Assembly (NCBI GenBank): GCA_041399065.1
Contig: JAWKTN010000004.1
Span: forward strand, 806,001-870,000
Direction of reading: 5' to 3'
DNA length: 64,000 bases
Source of the DNA: JAGQPD01 sp020426865
GTDB taxonomy: Bacteria > Planctomycetota > Planctomycetia > Pirellulales > Pirellulaceae
Shown: piece after piece, positions 9,485 through 19,322 of the stretch
How the letters are laid out: each line of letters begins with the position of its first letter
Numbering within the stretch: the first letter of the stretch is position 1
Made by a program: the position numbers and the translations under genes
The notes under the pieces: model-generated
The model's database searches: none
The model's input: the letters and a program-made list of their open reading frames with translations, nothing else
What the model was told of the DNA's origin: nothing

Positions 9485-9982
9485 CTATCTGCCACTTTTT
9501 ACAGGCTTGTGTCCGGCGGGAAACTTGAGTTGTCCGAATTCTGCATCGGAGACTTCAGACACCTCGCGCCGGCAGTTGACAACTAGTCGCTTGCCGTCGA
9601 CTCCGTTCTGCTCATACGCCAATGGCGCGGTGGAGCCTTGGTACTTGCCAAGCAAGTCGAGATTCCAAATGATAACAAAAGGCTCGCCGTCGCGGGTGGA
9701 CGTAAGCACATCCTCTCCAGCACCTGCCTTGGCAAGGATCGTCATTAAGTCCGCTGTGGCTGCGGGTGGCGTACCTTTGTCGCGACACGCGCGACTGTAG
9801 ACCATGACAATCGCCGACAATCGGCCTTGATCTTCGCCCGCCGATGTGTGGACGCGCCCGTCACCGCAGGATAGACAGGATAGGCAAATCATGACCATCA
9901 CGAAGGTATTCGCCAAGTGTCGACGGCATGGACCCGAATTCGGCAGTCCAATAGAACTCGGTACGATCCAGTGTTTGCCCAT
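9485..9982 (-). CDS. Small lipoprotein of unknown function
   Basis: 165 residues with a lipobox at ICLSCLSCGDG (C39), predicting a lipidated exported protein. The rest resembles a small planctomycete lipoprotein family I recognise by the motifs DGEPFVIIWNLDLLG, TAPLAYEQNGVDGKRLVVN and EFGQLKFPAGHKP. Function is unknown. It sits 83 bases after the CRTAC1 lipoprotein stop and just before the deacetylase, all on the minus strand. Pairing with a CRTAC1/FG-GAP protein suggests a common cell-envelope role, which is inference. Confidence 0.75.
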   Translation of the reverse strand: MGKHWIVPSSIGLPNSGPCRRHLANTFVMVMICLSCLSCGDGRVHTSAGEDQGRLSAIVMVYSRACRDKGTPPAATADLMTILAKAGAGEDVLTSTRDGEPFVIIWNLDLLGKYQGSTAPLAYEQNGVDGKRLVVNCRREVSEVSDAEFGQLKFPAGHKPVKSGR

Positions 9983-10065
9983 GAGTAGATTCCTTCGTGT
10001 CGTGTATCGTAATTCTGTTTGTGGCCGGTACGAAACCTGTATCGTTCACCCAGGACTCAGTTGGG

Positions 10066-13000
10066 TCACCGAACGGCGTCATCATCGGGAGCGGTGATGA
10101 CGTGAATTCCCGACGCCCCAGGGATTTGATGTTCGCTCTTCTTTCCATCGGGCCAAACAACCGAACAGTCATAGGAAGACTCGCGCGCCGGTAGCGCAAT
10201 TTGTCGTGAGGCCTGCGAAAAGTAGCCTCCTCCGGAACAGATTTCGGCCACCCGGCGGGAATTGCTGCCACTCGTCCAGGAAATTCGGGCTCCCACTGCT
10301 TCACGATTACCTGCCGGCCCCTTGAGACGAATCACGACGGGTCTCTGCGAAGTCGCGGCGATATTTCGGTAAACAATCGGTTTGCCGTTGTTGACGCCGA
10401 TGAGAATGTCCGTGCTCAAATTGTCGTCTACGTCGATCGCCACGGCACTTTTCGCGTCCTCCGGAATCACCAGGCCACTCTGATTCGGCCAGACGGGCGT
10501 GAACCGACCGTCGCCATGCCCGTGCATCAACAAGCCAAGCCCTCCGTCAAATCGCCCCGTTTCACGGTGGGGGGCGAATGAATTCTGGGCGACAAAGATA
10601 TCCACGTTGCCATCCAAGTCGAAATCTTCAAGCACGATACCGTACCCCGGTGCATCTTGCGCGAGAAAGGGCAATTCGTGGTTCACAAAATGGCCATGTC
10701 CGTCGTTGATAAAGACCATCGACGCCGCAGTGTTCGCCGATAAGTGGAAGGTGTCGGCGAGCGCTTTCGGAGTATAGATATCGTCGGCGGTAGCTTGAGC
10801 ATAGTCGTGCTGTGTCGGGAACGCGTCGCCAATGAACGGCATGGCTCGCTCGGCATCGGCCTTGCTGCGAAGCGGCAACCGGCGACCATCGTGATCACGA
10901 AACGTCTCGACGATGTTCTGCTTTCCCAGCCCTGCAAAATCTCCCAGGTAGATCTCAAACGGACGATCCGCGGCAGGGTGGTAGCGTGTATTTAGTCCGA
11001 TATTGGTTGCCACAAAGTCGATGTCACCGTCATTGTCGAGGTCCGCGGTAGCGATACCATGCCACCACCCCGTCAATTCCGTCAAGCCGGCGTCCTGCGT
11101 TGCATCGTGTAGCTGCCCCTCTGTGTTGCGGAACAGACGAATCGCCCCCCATTCGGACGCAACGATCAGATCGAGCCAACCGTCGGCGTCGACATCGGAC
11201 CAAACTGCGCTGGTTACCATGCCGGCGCCCGCCAAGCCTGGCCCCTTGGACGTAGTAGCATCCAAGAATGTACCATTGTTATTCTGCAGCAACCGGCTGG
11301 AGGCAGCCATCGGGTACATTCCTGGGACGGCATAGCCGCCGACAAACAGGTCGAGATCGCCGTCACGGTCATAGTCAGCTGCCACCACGGAACTGCCACT
11401 GTCGCGCAGGTCCGGCAAGACGCCCGCCCCGGCTTTCGCAAACGACTCGCCCCCTTCATTCACGTACAATCGGTCGGCGAGCGAGGGATCATCAGCATCG
11501 CATTCCACACCGCCACTGACCACATACAAATCCAAGTCGTCGTCCCCATCGGCGTCGAAGAAGATCGCAGCAAGATCTTCGCATTGCGAATCACTCTGCC
11601 AGGGAGGAAAGTCCTGGTCGATCGTCGTCCATCGATCGTTGTCGCGATGAACCATTAACCACCCGCCGCTCCCTTTTGCTCCCCCGATAAATATGTCATC
11701 GCGTCCGTCGTCATTGACATCTCCAACGGCAATGCCAGGCCCCATCTGTGACAATCGCCACGGCAGAAGCGGCTGGCGGGCAAAATCGTCAAATGGCTCT
11801 TCGATATGGTAGACCGACGCCATTGCATCGGACCGCTCAAAGATCACATGCTTGGGCGTGTCGAGAACTGCCGTTGTTCCTGATCCAGGCTCCGTGATCA
11901 CGTGCAGGCAATCGACCTCGAGATCATTCAGTCGTTGCAGCGTTCCGCTCGGCCAACGAACTGTCAATTCGTCAATGCGTGTTGCACTCCCCAAACCAAA
12001 GTGGATTCGGGGATCATCGGCCGACATAAATCCCCGTGACAACGTCAGGTACCGACTTTGCACGCGGCCCGAAGTTCGCAAATGCACGAGCGCCCCAATC
12101 CCCCAGCGATTACTTCGAGTCCCTTGCAAACGTAACAACACATGGTGCGATTCAGAGTTTTCATTTCGATAAATGCTGACGCGATCATCGAAGTTATTGA
12201 CGACGAGATCCAAATCGCCGTCGTTGTCGAGATCTCCGAACGCGGCACCAAATGCCACCCCCTTCGTATCCAATCCCCAGTCGTGACTGACGTCTTGAAA
12301 GCGAAGGTCTCCCAGATTGCGAAAAGCCAGATTCTCCTCTGCCAACTTCGCCTGCTGGTCCCAGAAGTCGTTGTACTTATCGGAGTTCATCGCTCCAAGC
12401 TTCAGGGCTTGCTGCTTCAGGTCCGTATTTCCCCAATCGCGACTCATACCATTGGTGAAGTAGACATCCAACAGGCCGTCTTCATCCAAGTCCATCAGTT
12501 TAACGGTCCAAGTCCAATTCGTACTCTCCATTCCACACAGTTGAGCAATTTCGAGCAGCCTGGTTGTACCAGTGTTCAAATAGACGGCGTTGCGCATGTA
12601 TTGGCGAGGCTGTGGGTAGTCAAGAAACCATCCATCGTCCTGAATATCACCCATCGTGACCTTACTGCGATAGTGCGACATCGCCGACATATCCGTGCCA
12701 AAGAAATCAATCAGACCGTCGTTGTTGATATCCCCTAGGTCACTTCCCATCGAGAACCAGGGAGTATGCGGCGCGGCATCATTGATCGAATCGGTGAAAG
12801 TACCATCACGCTTGTTGACGTACAACCGATCAGGCCCGTAAAAATCGTTCGCCACGTAGAGGTCGGGAAAGCCATCCTGATTGTAATCCCACCATGTTGC
12901 TGAGAGCCCCTTATGATTACCGCTAATGCCCGCTTCGCGGCTGACGTCCGTGAATGTGCCGTCGCCGTTGTTGCGATAGAGATGATCGTATTGCCCCACT

Positions 13001-13881
13001 GCAATTACGCCATACTCGCCATTGGGAAGCGGCAGGATGTCGTGATACTCGCGAAATTCCTGCGGTACGACTGGCACGCCGCGATCGTATCGCAGCCGAT
13101 ACTCGATTTCCTTCTTGGGTGGAATATGGTTGGTCACCAGGTAACCATCCAAATCTCCATCCAAATCGTAATCCGCGAACGCCATCATGGCACTGGAACC
13201 TTTGTAGTTCAGCCCGCAAGCTTCCGCTGATTCCAGGAATCGGCCGTCGCCTTGATTGATGTAAAGATGATTCGGGCAGTCATAGCCGCAAACATACAGA
13301 TCCAAGTCATGGTCGTTGTCGATGTCGACAAACGTCGCGCCAGTCGTCCAACGCCCCTCGCCCCCAATGCCAGCCTCGCTCGTCACATCGCGAAATCGAA
13401 AATCACCCAGATTGCGATAGAGCCGCCCGCCGTCGGTCGATCGACAAAGAAATACGTCGGTCAGGCCGTCGCCGTCGTAGTCACCCATACACAAACCAGC
13501 ACCGGTGGTGTTGTTGCGTAAGTCACCCGGCCGCTTCGCCCACACGTGGCGAAAGTCAATGCCTGCCGCTATCGGATCGACCGATTCGTACAAACGTTTC
13601 GCCGTTGCAGCACGCTTGGCGAGCGAGCGCGAAACGACGGGCCCCTGAAGCCCGTTGTTGGATACAGCTTTGTCAGAACGATGATCGACCGAACCGGCCA
13701 TCTCCACAGCCCCGCGGGCATGGACGGCTGCCGGTTCGACCGTAGACGGGCTGTTGATGGACCCCGCGTCTGGATCGCTGAAACACCCCGCCAATGAAAT
13801 CGCTGCCATCACAAATCCGGATGTAGCTAGCGACGTCGGCAACGTGCGATCAATGGTACAGTCACAGCGTCTTAAAGGCAT
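10066..13881 (-). CDS. CRTAC1 family FG-GAP/ASPIC-UnbV lipoprotein (double unit)
   Basis: 1271 residues from the ATG at 13879-13881, preferred over 13980 because it places a signal peptide with lipobox (AAISLAGCFSDP) correctly. The body is two consecutive FG-GAP beta-propeller units with many calcium-type loops: GDYDGDGLTDVFLC, VDIDNDHDLDLYVCG, GDINNDGLIDFFG, GDLDNDGDLDLVVNN, GDVNDDGRDDIFIGG, ADYDRDGDLDLFVGG. Each unit ends in an ASPIC/UnbV module (IDELTVRWPSGTLQRL mid-protein; VVWPDGKKSEHQIPG at the C-terminus). Such proteins are extracellular or periplasmic, bind calcium, and are abundant in planctomycetes; their role is not established. It heads the minus-strand run with the small lipoprotein and deacetylase. 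Confidence 0.88.
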   Translation of the reverse strand: MPLRRCDCTIDRTLPTSLATSGFVMAAISLAGCFSDPDAGSINSPSTVEPAAVHARGAVEMAGSVDHRSDKAVSNNGLQGPVVSRSLAKRAATAKRLYESVDPIAAGIDFRHVWAKRPGDLRNNTTGAGLCMGDYDGDGLTDVFLCRSTDGGRLYRNLGDFRFRDVTSEAGIGGEGRWTTGATFVDIDNDHDLDLYVCGYDCPNHLYINQGDGRFLESAEACGLNYKGSSAMMAFADYDLDGDLDGYLVTNHIPPKKEIEYRLRYDRGVPVVPQEFREYHDILPLPNGEYGVIAVGQYDHLYRNNGDGTFTDVSREAGISGNHKGLSATWWDYNQDGFPDLYVANDFYGPDRLYVNKRDGTFTDSINDAAPHTPWFSMGSDLGDINNDGLIDFFGTDMSAMSHYRSKVTMGDIQDDGWFLDYPQPRQYMRNAVYLNTGTTRLLEIAQLCGMESTNWTWTVKLMDLDEDGLLDVYFTNGMSRDWGNTDLKQQALKLGAMNSDKYNDFWDQQAKLAEENLAFRNLGDLRFQDVSHDWGLDTKGVAFGAAFGDLDNDGDLDLVVNNFDDRVSIYRNENSESHHVLLRLQGTRSNRWGIGALVHLRTSGRVQSRYLTLSRGFMSADDPRIHFGLGSATRIDELTVRWPSGTLQRLNDLEVDCLHVITEPGSGTTAVLDTPKHVIFERSDAMASVYHIEEPFDDFARQPLLPWRLSQMGPGIAVGDVNDDGRDDIFIGGAKGSGGWLMVHRDNDRWTTIDQDFPPWQSDSQCEDLAAIFFDADGDDDLDLYVVSGGVECDADDPSLADRLYVNEGGESFAKAGAGVLPDLRDSGSSVVAADYDRDGDLDLFVGGYAVPGMYPMAASSRLLQNNNGTFLDATTSKGPGLAGAGMVTSAVWSDVDADGWLDLIVASEWGAIRLFRNTEGQLHDATQDAGLTELTGWWHGIATADLDNDGDIDFVATNIGLNTRYHPAADRPFEIYLGDFAGLGKQNIVETFRDHDGRRLPLRSKADAERAMPFIGDAFPTQHDYAQATADDIYTPKALADTFHLSANTAASMVFINDGHGHFVNHELPFLAQDAPGYGIVLEDFDLDGNVDIFVAQNSFAPHRETGRFDGGLGLLMHGHGDGRFTPVWPNQSGLVIPEDAKSAVAIDVDDNLSTDILIGVNNGKPIVYRNIAATSQRPVVIRLKGPAGNREAVGARISWTSGSNSRRVAEICSGGGYFSQASRQIALPARESSYDCSVVWPDGKKSEHQIPGASGIHVITAPDDDAVR

Positions 13882-14100
13882 AGCTCTCTTCGACCCCAAT
13901 GGCAGGCAAGAAAACCGATCGAATTGGGTATTCTTGGGTTGCCGGATTTTTTTCTGGGGAGGTTTGACTTTCCCCAACAAACCACGTTATTCTGTCGTCC
14001 AATGCGCGTAAAGTAGTGCTCACGGTTTTTTCACGGTGACGAATTCGCTGGCCAGCGTCGGCCAAGTGACGTTGAATTTTGCACAAATAGGGGAATCAAT

Positions 14101-16044
14101 ATGACGTGGATACGAGGGATTCAGGTTACGGCCATCCTTTTGCTGACCGGTGTCGCGGCAAATGCCCAGTTGCTGCGTGACGACTTTGACGTGTTGCACG
14201 ACTACAGTACGGGGACGGTGCCGGCGGGTGGCATTTGGTCGGGAGTTCACAATTCAACCAACGGTGGCGATGCCGTCACGCCAGGTTTTTTTGTGGCCAA
14301 TGGGACAGATGCATTTGGCGGCTCCAAAGCTGGCGTTCTGTTTATTGAAGACTTGAATTTGCACGCCAACACCAATGGGAATTTGGGGACGGGCTGGGAG
14401 CCCGCCTGGACGAACGCGCCGTTTCTGTACACGGAAGTGCCTGCCGACAAGAACTTTGAAGTAACCACAAAAATCGACAATCAGACAACAGGTTTTTGGG
14501 CCAGTTCTGGAATCTTGGCCCGGGTCAAGGGCGATCCAGTGGGTCAAGGATTGGGTGACGCGATTTCGGGATTCAATTCGGCAGCCGTTGCGAGCTTCTA
14601 TCCGGCCGAAGACAATCACCAGATACAGCTGCAAATCATCCGGCCGAATGAAACGGGTACTGCTGCCGTGGAAGACGAGAACAATGCCGCCGTCCCGGTG
14701 GCGGGAATCTTCCCACTCTACCTGCGGATGGTAAAGGAAGGACCAACATTCACATCCTGGGCCTCAGAGGATGGCACGAACTGGTCACAATATAACGGCT
14801 TGGAGGTGAACGCCGCGCTGGCGGAGTCGGGCAAGACATTGGAAGTTGGATTATACAACACTCGGTACGGTGGCTCGGCCGGCGACGTCGACTTTGATTT
14901 CTTTGAGATCAACATTACCGACCCGGTTACGGTTACGTCGGCGACGTGGATTGTCGATTCGGCAGGCAATTGGAATAACTTCGCGAACTGGGATGCCAAT
15001 GTCGCGGGCGCCATCCCCAACAACAACCAAGTGGCAGTATTGTTTGGCAGTGCCATTACCGCACCTAAGACCGTCTATTCGGACTCGGCCGTCGCAGCCA
15101 AGTCGATCACGTTCGACAATGCCAACAAGTACGCGGTTGCTGGGACCGGTGGCGTGACACTTGCCGCCAATACGGGCAGTGCATCGTTGATCGTCAGCCA
15201 AGGTTCTCACGAATTCCAGACTTCGCTGACATTGGCCAGCAACACAACGGCCAATGCGGCGGCCAATACCAAATTGGATATCAATAACACATTGGATCTT
15301 GGCGGCCATACGTTAACCATTTCTGGGGGAGGCCAGGTCAATATCAACAATGACGTTGTTTCGGGCAATGGCGGACAAGTCAACAGCTCCGCTCGGATCG
15401 GCGGTGTAGGACTCGTGGATGGCGGATTGACCAATACCAGCGGTGGTGTTGTGGCACCGGGCAAGTCCGGCGTCGGTACCCTGTCAATCGCAGGTGACTA
15501 CGTACAACAAAACGGGGCGACTCTGGCGATCGACATTGATGGAACTGGCGTGGACCACGTCGATTTATTGTCAGTGGGCGGCTCCGCGACATTGGACGGA
15601 GCGATTGATGTTACATTGCTGAACGGGTTTGCTCCCGCCAATGGTAGCTCGTATACGGTGCTGTCGGCCAACAGCGTGGTCAATCAAGGCGTTTCGTTGA
15701 CGGGCGTTAACGCTTCGCTTTTTAGCCTGCTGGTGAACTCCACGAGTGTTGTGTTGAATGTCGGCGTACAGCAGTTGGCCGGCGACTACAACGGCAATGG
15801 AGCCGTCGACGCGGCTGACTATACGGTCTGGAAGGACAACTTCGGTTCGAATTCGAATTTGGCCGCCGACGGCAACGGCAACGGTGTGGTTGATGCCGCC
15901 GACTATACGGTCTGGAAAGACAATTTCGGTAGTCAATTGGTCGTTGCGGCCGCTTCGGCCGTTCCGGAACCTGGGTGCTGGGTGATGCTGCTAACGGCAG
16001 CCGCTCTCGCCCTGCCGATTCGACGTCGGCGGGCCGTCGGTTAG
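14101..16044 (+). CDS. Secreted PEP-CTERM protein with beta-sandwich and autotransporter-like repeats plus dockerin
   Basis: 647 residues. Signal peptide 1-22 (ending ANA-QL). Residues ~23-270 form a LamG/DUF1349-like beta-sandwich (RDDFDVLHDYSTG, GFWASSGILARVKGD, FTSWASEDGTNWSQYNG). Residues ~280-540 are repetitive beta strands of the autotransporter-associated type (WNNFANWDANVAGAIPNNN, LDLGGHTLTISGGGQVNI). Two dockerin-type loops follow (GDYNGNGAVDAADYTVWKD, DGNGNGVVDAADYTVWKD), then a PEP-CTERM signal (VPEPGCWVMLLTAAALALPI, RRRR). The loops are nearly identical to those of the sugar dehydrogenase at 3.5 kb, so both may use the same surface system. Its front domain is also related to the product at 17324. 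Likely a surface adhesin or matrix protein; no enzyme motif is seen. Confidence 0.83.
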   Translation: MTWIRGIQVTAILLLTGVAANAQLLRDDFDVLHDYSTGTVPAGGIWSGVHNSTNGGDAVTPGFFVANGTDAFGGSKAGVLFIEDLNLHANTNGNLGTGWEPAWTNAPFLYTEVPADKNFEVTTKIDNQTTGFWASSGILARVKGDPVGQGLGDAISGFNSAAVASFYPAEDNHQIQLQIIRPNETGTAAVEDENNAAVPVAGIFPLYLRMVKEGPTFTSWASEDGTNWSQYNGLEVNAALAESGKTLEVGLYNTRYGGSAGDVDFDFFEINITDPVTVTSATWIVDSAGNWNNFANWDANVAGAIPNNNQVAVLFGSAITAPKTVYSDSAVAAKSITFDNANKYAVAGTGGVTLAANTGSASLIVSQGSHEFQTSLTLASNTTANAAANTKLDINNTLDLGGHTLTISGGGQVNINNDVVSGNGGQVNSSARIGGVGLVDGGLTNTSGGVVAPGKSGVGTLSIAGDYVQQNGATLAIDIDGTGVDHVDLLSVGGSATLDGAIDVTLLNGFAPANGSSYTVLSANSVVNQGVSLTGVNASLFSLLVNSTSVVLNVGVQQLAGDYNGNGAVDAADYTVWKDNFGSNSNLAADGNGNGVVDAADYTVWKDNFGSQLVVAAASAVPEPGCWVMLLTAAALALPIRRRRAVG

Positions 16045-16160
16045 GATTCCGACCGACCACCCGCGGAGGAATACGACAGCGCATCCAGGCGTCGTCGTCT
16101 TGGGTGCGCTGCGGTGTAAGCGGGTGGCGTCGAGAAGGAAGTCGAGAAGGAGATAGTGCC

Positions 16161-17207
16161 GTGACACTGTTGTGGTCAAGAATGCAAAGGCGAAGGCTTG
16201 CACGATGCTCGCGAGAGTTTCAGGGGTTCACGTTGGTGGAACTATTGGTAGTGATAGCCATCATCGGGTTGCTCGTCGCATTGCTCTTGCCAGCGGTTAA
16301 CGCGGCGCGCGAAGCCGCTAGGCGTACCCAATGCAACAACAACGTGCGGCAAATGGCCCTTGCCTGCCTGATGCATGAGAACACTCACAGCGTGATGCCG
16401 ACAGCAGGCCACGACTGGACTGTGTTTCCCCGAGCGGTGCGGCGGGATGCCAGTGGACGGTTCTTGGGGCCAGAGATTTTGGGGAAGCAGACCTGGAGTT
16501 GGAAATACCAGATTCTGCCGTTCATGGAGGAACAAGTCTTATGGGAAATGGAAGACGACGATCAAATCATCGCCACTGGTCCCCCGATTATTTCCTGTCC
16601 GAGCCGGAGATCCCCCACGGTTTACGGTGGATTGTCCGGCGGGCTGTTCGGTGAACTCCTCGGAGACTATTCTGGAAACGGCGGGGACACGGATGAGAAC
16701 GGCCTTAGTTCGCTCGGACTGACTCGCGATCCACGCTGCGCCTGCCGATTTCAAACGGGTGTCATTATCTGGTACGATGACGCGGAGATCGAACGAGGTG
16801 CCAATCCACTTCGTCACGACCTGGTTGCTCTGAAACACGTCAAGGATGGGGCCTCCCACACTATGTTGCTGGGCGAAAAATTCGTCAACTCTTTGTGGTA
16901 CGAAGGAGGTAGTTGGGGAGATAACATCGGTTGGTACACGGGAAACGGATGGGACAGCGTCCGTTTCTCCAATCAACCGCCACACCCAGATGGTTGGCTC
17001 GTCACCAATGGCAAGCAGGAGACCCAAGGGAGTTTTAACATTAATGCGGGCACGAAATACGATTATTTCGGTTCGGCCCACTCGGCCGGCTTCAACGCGG
17101 CGTTATGCGATGGGTCGGTCCATGTGATTACGTACGATATCGATCAGGATGCCTATCAGCGGCTGAGCAATCGACGTGATGGATTGCCGGTCGATTTTGG
17201 TGGATAG
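16161..17207 (+). CDS. DUF1559 family pseudopilin-like protein
   Basis: 348 residues from GTG 16161. This start is preceded by AAGGAGA at 16147-16153 with good spacing; ATG 16182 is an alternative. A type IV pilin prepilin signal follows at once (GFTLVELLVVIAIIGLLVAL), with the typical E at mature position 5 and then LLPAVNAAREAARRTQCNNN, a hallmark of the planctomycete DUF1559 family. The C-terminal part has SAHSAGFNAALCDGSVH, the other conserved element. Members are thought to be exported by a type II/IV-pilus-like system, but their function is not proven. It lies between two related PEP-CTERM genes on the same strand. Confidence 0.9.
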   Translation: MTLLWSRMQRRRLARCSREFQGFTLVELLVVIAIIGLLVALLLPAVNAAREAARRTQCNNNVRQMALACLMHENTHSVMPTAGHDWTVFPRAVRRDASGRFLGPEILGKQTWSWKYQILPFMEEQVLWEMEDDDQIIATGPPIISCPSRRSPTVYGGLSGGLFGELLGDYSGNGGDTDENGLSSLGLTRDPRCACRFQTGVIIWYDDAEIERGANPLRHDLVALKHVKDGASHTMLLGEKFVNSLWYEGGSWGDNIGWYTGNGWDSVRFSNQPPHPDGWLVTNGKQETQGSFNINAGTKYDYFGSAHSAGFNAALCDGSVHVITYDIDQDAYQRLSNRRDGLPVDFGG

Positions 17208-17323
17208 CCCGTCACCAGGTAATGGGAAGCGGGTATTTGGATCCGTCACTGGACGGCCATGGATGTCCTTGGAAAGGATTGGATTGCGGTCGTGATTTTT
17301 TTTGAATTCCAGCGAGGTACATC

Positions 17324-18157
17324 ATGAGATTGAACATGCTCTTGGGCACGGCATTGCTAAGTGCCGTATGTGTGGCAAGCACCACGGCCCAGGAAATCTT
17401 TCGGGACGACTTTGATAATGCCTGGGACCACACACAATTCGGTGGGTCCGTTGCCCCAGGCAGCATTTGGAATGGCGTGCTCAACGCGAACAACGGCGGA
17501 GGCAGTTTTGCTTCCGGCGGTGGCGAGCTGACGATGGGAATTAGCAACACCGGTTGGGAAGGTGGTGGCCGCGATGATGCTCGTTTCATTTACCGCAATG
17601 TGGACGCATCGCAGTTGGCTTCGGTGACTACCAAGATCTCCTCCCAGACTCAAGGTTTCTGGTCCAACAGCGGTATCATGGTCCGCGTTCCCGGGCCCGT
17701 CGATGCGGATGGCAGCAACGACGACCTCGTTACGGCAAGTGCCTTTGCGGTGGGTATCGACGACACGGGGGCTCCGCGTGGATTTGGTACCGGCTACGCG
17801 GTTCAGGCGAACGTCGTTGTCGGCGGAGTCGAAGCGGAAACGAATGTCAGCGATCTTACGCCCGATGACTTGATGTGGCTGCGGATCGAAAACCAAGGCG
17901 GAGGTGACTTCGAAATCTTCTCCTCCAATGACGGCTCAACGTGGGCCTCGCGCGGTATTAAGAGCAACCCCGCGATGGCCGCCGGAGCGCTACAAGTTGG
18001 TGTATGGGGCGGGACGTTTGGCGAATTGGCCGATGCATCGACCAGCTTTGACTGGGTCGAAATCCGTACCGTCCCGGAACCAACAAGTATGGCGCTGGGA
18101 TTGTCCGCCGTAGCCATCTGGTCCGCCAGCGCCGCCTTGCGTCGCAGGCAAGCTTGA
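17324..18157 (+). CDS. Secreted PEP-CTERM protein with LamG-like beta-sandwich
   Basis: 277 residues. Signal peptide 1-22 (CVASTTA-QE). The single domain parallels the first domain of the 14101 product: FRDDFDNAWDHTQFGGS, PGSIWNGVLNANNGG, TKISSQTQGFWSNSGIMVRV, FEIFSSNDGSTWASRG. It ends in a PEP-CTERM signal (VPEPTSMALGLSAVAIW, then RRRQA). There are no dockerin loops or autotransporter repeats, so it is the shorter of two locus paralogues. Probably a surface-retained carbohydrate-binding protein; the ligand is unknown. It is convergent with the GH16 gene at 18327. Confidence 0.82.
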   Translation: MRLNMLLGTALLSAVCVASTTAQEIFRDDFDNAWDHTQFGGSVAPGSIWNGVLNANNGGGSFASGGGELTMGISNTGWEGGGRDDARFIYRNVDASQLASVTTKISSQTQGFWSNSGIMVRVPGPVDADGSNDDLVTASAFAVGIDDTGAPRGFGTGYAVQANVVVGGVEAETNVSDLTPDDLMWLRIENQGGGDFEIFSSNDGSTWASRGIKSNPAMAAGALQVGVWGGTFGELADASTSFDWVEIRTVPEPTSMALGLSAVAIWSASAALRRRQA

Positions 18158-18326
18158 TGTCGTTGACTTGGGGGGCGAATGCCTGCGCCGTGCACTTGAC
18201 ACCGATTCGCCCTCGTTTCATCCCACCATCCTGCGTCTCGCCATCGTGCCGATCACCGCAACATCGGCGATTGGCACGGTAAGCGAGCGCAGGATGATTT
18301 TTTGGCTTGGCTATGGCAAGTCGACA

Positions 18327-19277
18327 CTACGGAAGTGGGTTCTCATGCCCTACGACGTTACCCGTGGCTCGGCCGGCGGTTGACGAATCAAGTTTCCGGC
18401 TTGCCGACGGTGATTGATCGTCGCGCTCGTTGGTGATCAACTTCGTTTGATCATTACGCGTCAGCCGAATCCAATCGACGTACATGCGTGATGGCATGCT
18501 GGCCGTGATCTTGTCCGGTGTGTCGCATTCGTTGTAAGACGACTTATAGCTTCCGACCGCCACATTCAGCATCAAGAAAAACGGCTGATGGTACTCCGCC
18601 AGATATTCGGCAGTGATGTCCCAGCCGCCAAAATTGACATCGTCTAGGAAGAATTCAAGTCGCGCTGGGGTCCAGACAAGCTTGTAAATGTGATAGTCGT
18701 CGTTCAGGTCAACATCAGCGTTATGCCATGCAACCAACGATTCCTTCACGTTCTCGGCGTTAGCGAAGTGCAGTGCACAATTGATGCGGCGCCGCTGGAG
18801 ACCCTGTTCGATTCCCTCCTTGCCGCCGATCTCGAGGATATCGATTTCGCCGCATTGCGGCCAAGGATCTCGGGGAAAATGATGTCCAAGCATCCAGAAC
18901 GCGGGCCAGATGCCGTTGGCTGTACTGGGTACCTTGATGCGTGCTTCAAGCGTGCCATATTGGAACGCAAAGTGGCCACGTGTTACCATCCGCGCTGACG
19001 TAAATTCATTACCGTGGTATTTTTCGCGACGGGCTTCGATCACCAGCTTGCCGTCTTCAATGTACGAGTTCTCACGGCGGTCGGTATTGAATTCCAGTTG
19101 ACCATTCCCCCAACCGTGCCCACCGATGTCGTAGGACCAAATGCTTCGGTCAATGGACTCGCCTTCGAATTCTTCAGACCAGACGACTTGGGCCTCCACA
19201 GGTGCGGGCCACGCAACGGCCAATAATGCTGCAATCAGGAACCACACACGACCGACACGACACCAGACTTGCATCAC
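18327..19277 (-). CDS. Secreted glycoside hydrolase family 16 (beta-glucanase type)
   Basis: 316 residues. Signal peptide 1-29 (PAPVEA-QV). The GH16 jelly-roll is clear: EEFEGESIDRSIWSYDIGG, LVIEARREKYHGNEFTSARM, FQYGTLEARIKVP, GIWPAFWMLG. The catalytic signature is CGEIDILEIGG, with the E-x-D-x-x-E nucleophile/acid-base pair. The C-terminal strand is MYVDWIRLTR. This pattern fits laminarinase/beta-1,3-glucanase or related endoglycanases in the periplasm or outside the cell; exact substrate is not readable. After the domain there is a ~35-residue polar tail. The upstream flank carries the large palindromic repeat at 19323. Confidence 0.9.
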   Translation of the reverse strand: MMQVWCRVGRVWFLIAALLAVAWPAPVEAQVVWSEEFEGESIDRSIWSYDIGGHGWGNGQLEFNTDRRENSYIEDGKLVIEARREKYHGNEFTSARMVTRGHFAFQYGTLEARIKVPSTANGIWPAFWMLGHHFPRDPWPQCGEIDILEIGGKEGIEQGLQRRRINCALHFANAENVKESLVAWHNADVDLNDDYHIYKLVWTPARLEFFLDDVNFGGWDITAEYLAEYHQPFFLMLNVAVGSYKSSYNECDTPDKITASMPSRMYVDWIRLTRNDQTKLITNERDDQSPSASRKLDSSTAGRATGNVVGHENPLP

Positions 19278-19322
19278 GATTACCCTCCGAGACGATTTGC
19301 CAATTCAAGTCACTAAGTCCCC

